This document shows, piece by piece, positions 58,061-64,000 of a DNA stretch of 64,000 bases. This stretch comes from Scalesia atractyloides (taxonomy: Eukaryota; Streptophyta; Magnoliopsida; Asterales; Asteraceae). Numbering within the stretch: position 1 is the stretch's first letter; the number at the start of each line of letters is the position of its first letter. Both the position numbers and the translations under genes were made by a program. The notes beneath the pieces are model-generated. The model saw only the letters and a program-made list of their open reading frames with translations. It was not told where the DNA came from and made no database searches. The DNA is taken from assembly GCA_947069175.1 (NCBI GenBank), contig CAMTDV010001633.1:59068102-59132101 (forward strand). Direction: 5' to 3'.

Positions 58061-59194
58061 AGGATAATGATATATGAAAAACCCTCTAATTTGAGAAAAC
58101 TTCTCTAATTTGAGAAAACTTGGTAAACCCATTACTTGGTCTAGATTCACCCACGTATGTCTTCTAGAAGTTGATTACTCTTTAACTTTTAAGGGTATTT
58201 GGGTAATTTTACTTTTAGCCACCAACATAAAAGATATTTATCCTATTTTGAATTGACCACTCTCATTCATTGCACCTCACATCAATTGTACTCCCCCCGC
58301 TCCTTTTTACTTTTTTCAAATTCATAAAGAAAGTTTTTAATTGCTGTATGAGTTCCTCCATTTTTTATAAACCAAATTCAAATTAGAAAGGTTGTTTTTT
58401 CATAATTTATTCATCTTCCTAAACCACTTATTCTAAACTAGATCCACCATTAATGAACTATGAAGCATCCATCAACAATGGTAGATCTATTGAGCACCAT
58501 TAATGTACTATGGAACATTCGTCTTCCTAAACAAGATATTTACTATGATTTGGGCTTTGGTTCGCTTTTCTTCTTCTTCCCTCACCCTCCTCTGTTTGTC
58601 CAGATCTTGTGGTGAACATGGGTGTGAATAAAGTTTCTTCCTTTTTTATTATTCGATTCGATTTGGGTCCGATATTTGTGGTGATATTTGCAATGAGGTA
58701 ATTTTGATTTAGTTTCTTGATTTGATTATTGCATTGTGGGTTTTTGTTTGTTGTTTGGATACGATGATTTAGGGGGATCTCGTTAATGTGAAACACGAAC
58801 AACAAGTCTATTAATTCCAACCGTAGTTTTTTTCTTTTCAGCCGATTACAGAATATGGGTTTTGAAACACGAACACCAAGTATAACAGTTAATGTTCGTA
58901 ATTAGACCGTTAATGTGTCTTATAGATTACAAATTACAGTTTGTATAATTCCAACCGTTATTGTGAAACACGAACAACCGTTAATGTTCGTATAGATTAC
59001 AAATTATAGACCGTTAATGTTTCGTATTTTAGATCGTTATTGTTTATGCCATTATCTTCATTTGTTTCCTTATTTGATGTTGTTTTCTCATTTTCAGCCG
59101 TTACACTTGCTGAATGAAAAAACCATGGTTATGAATGTGTTAATAGTTATGTCTAGTTAACGACTTAACGGTTATCTTATCTTTTTGTTATTAG

Positions 59195-59312
59195 AATGGT
59201 GATGGATACAAGGGAAACAAGATCTAATTCTCGGGACTGTTGATTTCGTCAAACGTGGATCAGATGCTTAAGGATCATGACCATGTTTATGTTACAGCAC
59301 AACACAACTAAC
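59195..59312 (+). pseudogene. Probable captured protein-kinase exon, copy 1
   Basis: Same sequence as 62945-63061 with a few changes. A TAA replaces the Gln codon of KIQFSG, so this copy is closed. It is preceded by a pyrimidine-rich TTTTTGTTATTAG, like an intron acceptor. Confidence 0.45.
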
Positions 59313-59526
59313 AAGTGTTATAGTTTGAACTTCAGGACATGCATTTGTTACATGTGACATGAAACCCATGTACAACGTAACACGTGTTAGTGCTATGTAT
59401 TTTCTTTTACTAGTAATATGTAATGTGAGACTCTTCTTGTTTTCTCTAGTACATGATGTTAAAACGGTCTAGACTTAACACATTTTCTTTTGGAGGCGCC
59501 CGTATTTGTACCTCTACTGTTACAGT

Positions 59527-59700
59527 TACTATTGAAGTTTATGCATCCATTCTGGAAGTCTTAACACGTGTTATAATAGAGGCTTAACACACGTTATATC
59601 AGGTTTACTCTGTTGTTATTAAGTTACTATTGGAGTTTATGCATCCATTATGGAAGTCTTAACACACGTTATAATAGATGCTTAACAACGTTATACATTT
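59527..59700. repeat. About 100-bp tandem repeat, two units
   Basis: Two units start ACTATTG(A/G)AGTTTATGCATCC at 59529 and 59630. Each carries a CTTAACAC(A/G)(C/T)GTTATAATAG palindrome. The same unit recurs at 63463-63640 and 63820-63900. Confidence 0.75.
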
Positions 59701-60552
59701 CAGTTGCTTGACACATGTTACAGTATGTATGTACACGTCATGGTGTTTTGGAAACCACTAGCTTATACATGACACCATGTTAGGTTAAACCAAGATTATA
59801 ACAGAGGCTTAACACATTTTATCCCAGGTATACGGTGTTACGATATTAACTTTTATGTTCCATATTAACTTGTACACGTGTTACGATCAGTATATGCACA
59901 TCATAGTGTTTTGCCAACCACCTTCATATACATGAATACAAGTCGGGTTACAACAAGATTATAATGGATGCTTAACACATGTTATAATATGTATACAAGT
60001 GGGGTTACAACAACATTACGATATTAACAAAACTCACCATTAAACCCATCGTCTCCGTCAACTGTTTTCACCCTTATCACATGTTAAGAAACTACATGTT
60101 CCAAACAGACAAATTGTAACACATGTTAGATCAGTATATACACATCATGGTGTTTTGTAAACCACTAGCTTATACATGAATACATGTCAGGTTACAAAAA
60201 AGATTATAACAGAGGCTTAACACATGTTATAAATTCCAAAATGTGCACAACAAATGACCCGTTTCATATTATATATTCCAAAATTACCGATACATGAGTT
60301 ACCATAAATGGCTCGTTTCATATTACACGTTACATACTAACTTGTACATTTATTACTTGTACAAGTGTTATGCTCAGTATCCACATTATCAGATATTTTA
60401 AACATCAACAAAAATAAATAGATGATACTTGTTTTTTTTTTAAATTAACAAAGGTTAACATACGTTATTTGTCATTCTAATAGGGGCTTAACACATGTTA
60501 TACATGAACACATGTCAGGTTACATCATGGTGTTCTGTTACAGCACGAACCA

Positions 60553-60760
60553 CTAACACATGTTATAAATGAACGAGAGTTCTTTCCAAAAAAAAGGTGA
60601 CTTATTCAAGGTCCCCGCACTAACGTCGCCTACATCCATCCAGCTTGTTAATTGAATATCTTTATGGGGACCGTTTCTGTAAATCAAGAAACCCATTCGG
60701 TGATGTAGACATTCTTTCGATGTCTCCAACAAAGAAACTTTCTTTTGCCTGAAACACATC
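60553..60760 (-). other. Exon-like segment of unknown origin inside pack-type element
   Basis: On the minus strand an acceptor-like TTTCAG at about 60757 precedes a short open stretch. The 68-aa frame at 60759-60553 shows GPHKDIQLTSWMDVGDVSAG. It could be a further captured exon. I do not recognise it. Confidence 0.3.
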
Positions 60761-60843
60761 CCAAATAATTACAAAACCAAAAAAATGATAAACATATAAT
60801 GATTTGAACAATTAAATTTTCAAGATCCCAAAAGAAAACATAC

Positions 60844-60945
60844 ATAAAAAGCGGTGACAACTCCGGCAGAATCACCTCCAACCAACTTAAGCTTCATACT
60901 AAACCACCGAATCTGTACTTTTGTTTTGTCTTAAACCCACAACCT
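60844..60945 (-). pseudogene. Captured xyloglucan endotransglucosylase/hydrolase (XTH) fragment
   Basis: The minus strand encodes GCGFKTKQKYRFGGL, then, after a one-base loss, MKLKLVGGDSAGVVTAFY. This is the characteristic XTH segment just before the catalytic exon, where family members have GDSAGTVTA(F/Y)Y. It ends at a GTATGT that looks like the donor site of the source gene. Only about 34 codons are present, with no catalytic ExDxE motif, so it is a non-functional capture. XTHs act on cell-wall xyloglucan; no such activity is expected from this piece. Confidence 0.72.
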
Positions 60946-61076
60946 ATTCAGTTTCATAAGTCAAACTTTGACCACTCCACCCGGTGCCGGCTGAAATGGC
61001 GGCGTTTCATCCATGTAAATCTCTGGTCGGTGTGTGTAGAATTAGACCGAGAGGAGAGAGGGCCGAAGAAGAAGTC

Positions 61077-61250
61077 CGGTGAGTTTCGCTGGAAAAGGTG
61101 GTTGCTGGTGGTGGTTGTTTATTGAGGAGAGAGAGAGTCGGAGAAGAAGTCTGGTGAGTTTCACCGGAGGTGGTGGTTGCTGGTGGTGGTTGTTTGTTTC
61201 TCTTAGAGAAGGTGGTTGCTGGTGGTGGTTGTTTCTCCCGTTTGTTTGTC
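61077..61250. repeat. Minisatellite-like repeats GGTGGTTGCTGGTGGTGG
   Basis: Three copies, near 61098, 61165 and 61210, of a GGTGGTTGCTGGTGGTGGTT unit, with flanking GGTGAGTTTC(A/G)C repeats. The minus-strand frame through it reads as KQPPPATT repeats, which reflects the repeat and is not evidence of a gene. Confidence 0.65.
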
Positions 61251-61541
61251 TTCAAGATTAGGGAAGAAGAAAAGGGAAAGAGAAAAAGGTAAGAGAAAAA
61301 GGTAAGAGAAAGAGAAGCTTTTATGGTGATTTGATGGTACTTTCAAATTCAAAAGTCAATAAAGTTGCTTTTTCATTACCCATATTGCCCTTAACTTGTA
61401 CCAGAATGGACTATTATATTGTTTTTAAAGGCAAGAATCCTCTAAACAAACGAGGGCCATTGATCTATTTAGATCAAACATAATCAATGGACAATATAAG
61501 TTTTCAGGGTTTTCCCAAATATATGAGGTTTTCTCCATAGC

Positions 61542-61543
<2 letters not shown>

Positions 61544-61600
<57 letters not shown>
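61544..61600. repeat. (TA)n microsatellite, about 57 bp
   Basis: An almost pure TA run between the right end of pack-type copy 1 and the small MITE. Confidence 0.95.
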
Positions 61601-61604
<4 letters not shown>

Positions 61605-61613
61605 TTATACATA

Positions 61614-61811
61614 TAGGGTTAGGATCATGTGAGAAGATGTAGGTTATTTGGGAAACTTGAGAAGAAATCAGGACCACATATTTTTTCTAATATATAGTCA
61701 CTTTTAAATATACATATGTGTATATTACGAATTACTTAGAAAAAATGTGTGGTCCAGATTTCTTCTCAAGTTTCTCAAATAGGGTGTTCTTCTCTTAGGA
61801 TCCCTACCTTA
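61614..61811. mobile_element. Small foldback MITE in TA repeats
   Basis: About 195 bp. TIRs of about 70 bp: TAGGGTTAGGATCATGTGAG against CTTAGGATCCCTACCTTA, continuing with GAGAAGAAATCAGGACCACA against TGTGGTCCAGATTTCTTCTC. No coding capacity. A target duplication cannot be read because both sides are TA-rich. Confidence 0.75.
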
Positions 61812-62944
61812 TATATATATATAGGATAATGTTATATGGAAAACCCTTGAATTTGAGAAAACCTTGCAAACCCAATGCATGGTCCACATTTATCCACGTG
61901 TGCATAGAAAAAATCATCTTACCTTTGTAGAGAAGGGCATAACTGTATTTTTACTTCTAACTTACTTTACCCAAGAAGATTGCTTTGCTGCCTTTGATTT
62001 GACAACCATAATTATACAACTCACTTCCCAGTGTACTTTCAAAACCTCCATCTTATCTTTTACGTTATAATAAAGACATTTTGAGTAGAGTCCATGAACT
62101 TCATCTCTGGAACATATATTCCTTCCACCATTAATGTCCTTGGAGACTCCACCAACAACGCATGAGTTAATGTCACCGGATCGTCTGATCCCAAACATGA
62201 TGAAGCTTGTTCTTGATGTTATAGAGAGAGAAAGCTAATGTTTTGGAGAGAGAAAAAACAATTTTCATCTTGTTCATCTCGGGTGTGTTCATGCTTATTT
62301 CGAAGCTGATTTTCGGGTGTGTTCATGCTTCATCTCACGTCATCATCTTCATCTCGGTTGTGCTCATACTTGTTGAAAGCTGATTTCTAGAGTGAGAAAC
62401 AACAATCTTCATCATGTTTATCAAGAACACCAAGAACACACAGAGAGAAGCAAGTTTGAAGATCTTCATCGTGTTCATCGCATGGTTCTAGATCCGGTAA
62501 GTGTTTTAGAGAGAGAAAATTGTTGTTTAGAGAGAGAAAGTTGTTGTTTTAGAGAGAGAAACAACAATCTCTTGAGTATTTTATTTTAAAAAATTATTCA
62601 CACTTGATGTTTTTGTTAAAATGGTTGTTAATAGGTTTTTGTGTAATGGTTGTTTTAGAGATGAAACATGATTTTTTTCGTTAAAATGGTTCTTAAAAGG
62701 GGTAAATGTTTATGTAATTTGCAGGTTTTTATTTTTGTGTTAAAAAGTTGTGCTTGGTTTGGTTGCTTGTTTGGGCTTTTGATCTGAATAGTAACTGTTT
62801 TTGTTGGTTTGGTTATTTTGTTTGGGGCTTTTGATCTGAATAGTAACTGTTTTTGTGATGTTATTTGAGAAAAAAGATTTTCTGGCTATGAATGTGTTAT
62901 GTCTGGTTAACGACTTAACGATTATCTTATCTTTTTGTTATTAG

Positions 62945-63061
62945 GATGGTGATGGATACAAGGGAAATAAGATCCAATTCTCGGGACCTTTGGTTTCGTC
63001 AAACGTGGATCAGATGCTCAAGGATCATGACCATGTTTATGTTACAGCACAACACAACTAA
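62945..63061 (+). pseudogene. Probable captured protein-kinase exon, copy 2
   Basis: Open reading: GDGYKGNKIQFSGPLVSS, then VDQMLKDHD, then a stop at 63061 in non-homologous sequence. This resembles the tail region downstream of the catalytic domain in plant CDK-like kinases of the At1g54610 type (SGPL...MLK(E/D)H(E/D) motif). It follows an acceptor-like TTTTTGTTATTAG. The identification rests on a short motif. Confidence 0.5.
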
Positions 63062-63462
63062 CACGTGTTATAGTTTGAACTTCTCGGACATGCATGTGTT
63101 ACATGTGACATGAAACCCATGTACAACGTAACACGTGTTACGTGTGACATGAAAACACATTTTTATAACTTCCCTGGCATACGCACACCCACATGTTTAC
63201 AAACCGTTTCAAGAACGACCCAAACAATAAAGCAAGGGTAGCTACTGAAAAGCTAAGGCAGCAAAGGTAGCCGTTGAAAAGCTAAGGCAAACTGTCAAAG
63301 GAAGCTCCACTATTTTCTTAGTGCTATGTATTTTCGTTTACTAGTAATATGTAATGTGAGACTCTTATTATTTTGTCTAGTGCATGATGTTAAAACGGTA
63401 TAGACTTAACACATTTTGTGTTGGAGTCGCCCGTGTTTGTACTTCTGCAGTTACTAAGTTAC

Positions 63463-63900
63463 TATTGGAGTTTATGCATCCATCTGAAGTCTTAACACAC
63501 GTTATAATAGAGGCTTGACACACGTTATATCAGGTATACCCTGCTGTTATTAAGTTACTATTGGAGTTTATGCATCCATTCTGAAAGTCTTAACACACGT
63601 TATAATAGAGGCTTGACACACGTTATATCAGGTATACGATTATGGGCATAGTAAACGGCCCACCATTTTTCTTAGTGCTATGTATTTTCGTTTACTAGTA
63701 ATATGTAATGTGAGACTCTTATTGTTTTGTCTAGTACATGATGTTAAAACGGTATGGACTTAACACATTCTAGAATTCTTAACACACGTTATATCAGGTA
63801 TACTATGTTGTTATTAAGTTACTATTGGAGTTTATGCATCCATTCTGGAAGTCTTAACACACGTTATAATAGAGGCTTAACACACGTTATACATGTCAGG
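63463..63900. repeat. About 100-bp repeat units with palindromes, three copies
   Basis: Units with TTACTATTGGAGTTTATGCA begin near 63463, 63556 and 63820. Each includes CTTAACACACGTTATAATAG followed by GAGGCTT(G/A)ACACACGTTATA. Between the second and third unit a stretch matching 59400-59470 is inserted. Confidence 0.75.
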
Positions 63901-64000
63901 CGCGTAACACATGTTACAGTATGTATATACAAATCATGGTGTTTTGGAAACAACTAGCTTATACATGACACCATGTTGGGTTAAACCAAGATTATAACAG

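Larger units (their letters stand above)
58061..61543. mobile_element. Pack-type long-TIR element, copy 1, in a TA microsatellite
   Basis: Left end AGGATAATGATATATGAAAAACCC, the right end roughly its inverse (GGTTTTCTCCATAGCCCA). Weaker inverted similarity extends about 200 bp inward (AAGGGTATTTGGGTAAT against AAGGGCAATATGGGTAAT). Both ends abut (TA)n. The interior carries an XTH gene fragment and a probable kinase exon on opposite strands, plus many TAACACRYGTTA palindromes. No transposase seen. Class uncertain: Pack-MULE is favoured over Helitron because of the TIR-like ends. Confidence 0.6.
61823..64000. mobile_element. Pack-type long-TIR element, copy 2, left part
   Basis: Starts AGGATAATGTTATATGGAAAACCC after a TA run, matching the left end of copy 1 (58061), and shares with it the kinase-like exon, the 100-bp repeats and the palindromes. 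It runs off the window. GAGAGAGAAA repeats occur at 62220-62570. A 160-bp segment at about 63155-63320 has no counterpart in copy 1. Confidence 0.6.

Noticed and set aside
61007..61255. 82-aa proline-rich frame (KQPPPATT repeats)
   Set aside because: Produced by a GGTGGTTGCTGGTGG minisatellite inside a transposon; no start context or homology supports a gene.

Overview
The window is AT-rich plant nuclear DNA, almost entirely transposable elements. The gag/pol sequences resemble the Tekay-type Ty3/gypsy chromoviruses and Sirevirus-type Ty1/copia elements common in Asteraceae. Asteraceae is my best guess, from recognition of element families rather than from a species marker. There are no bacterial features, rRNA, intact tRNA or CRISPR arrays. 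Only one ordinary host gene is convincing: a small hydrophilic, seed-maturation/LEA-like protein at 30316-30636 (minus) with ABA-type G-boxes upstream.

Layout: (1) 1-14305, minus strand: a decayed tandem array of one Tekay-type element with about 3.2 kb LTRs. The order is LTR, internal, LTR, internal, LTR, internal stub, with large deletions. (2) 14306-19080, plus strand: another copy of the same family facing the array, so the two form a giant imperfect inverted repeat. This family carries an extra open frame between the primer-binding site and gag, encoding a proline-rich protein with a C-terminal membrane anchor. (3) 19081-23377, minus: copia LTR pieces full of palindromes, a non-coding stretch, and the gag, PBS and LTR of a truncated Sirevirus-like element. 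(4) 23378-about 28850, minus: a truncated second Ty3/gypsy element (RT, protease, gag, PBS, LTR). (5) about 28850-35279: a gene island with the LEA-like gene, AT-rich tandem repeats, a 320-bp foldback MITE with a perfect 9-bp target duplication, and a long-TIR element with a hAT-type element nested in it.

(6) 35280-54333, minus: a nearly complete Sirevirus-like copia element with both LTRs, PBS, PPT, gag, protease, integrase, RT-RNase H and an env-like region. Its env-like region is split by (7) 36247-43348, plus: a 7.1 kb copia-derived, gag-only non-autonomous element with its own LTRs, PBS, PPT and target duplication, and a striking array of 16-bp palindromes in its leader. (8) 54334-58060: mostly non-coding; it contains a hAT-type element interrupted by a MULE-like element. 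(9) 58061-64000: two related long-TIR elements sitting in TA microsatellites, separated by a small MITE. They carry captured gene fragments (a xyloglucan endotransglucosylase/hydrolase piece and a probable protein-kinase exon) and are studded with TAACACRYGTTA-type palindromes.

No element looks fully autonomous: every pol or gag frame I followed has stops, frameshifts or deletions. LTR pairs of the Sirevirus-like element and of its nested guest differ by only about 3% by eye, so those insertions are fairly young. The Tekay array and the truncated pieces look older. All coordinates of truncated element ends are by-eye estimates.
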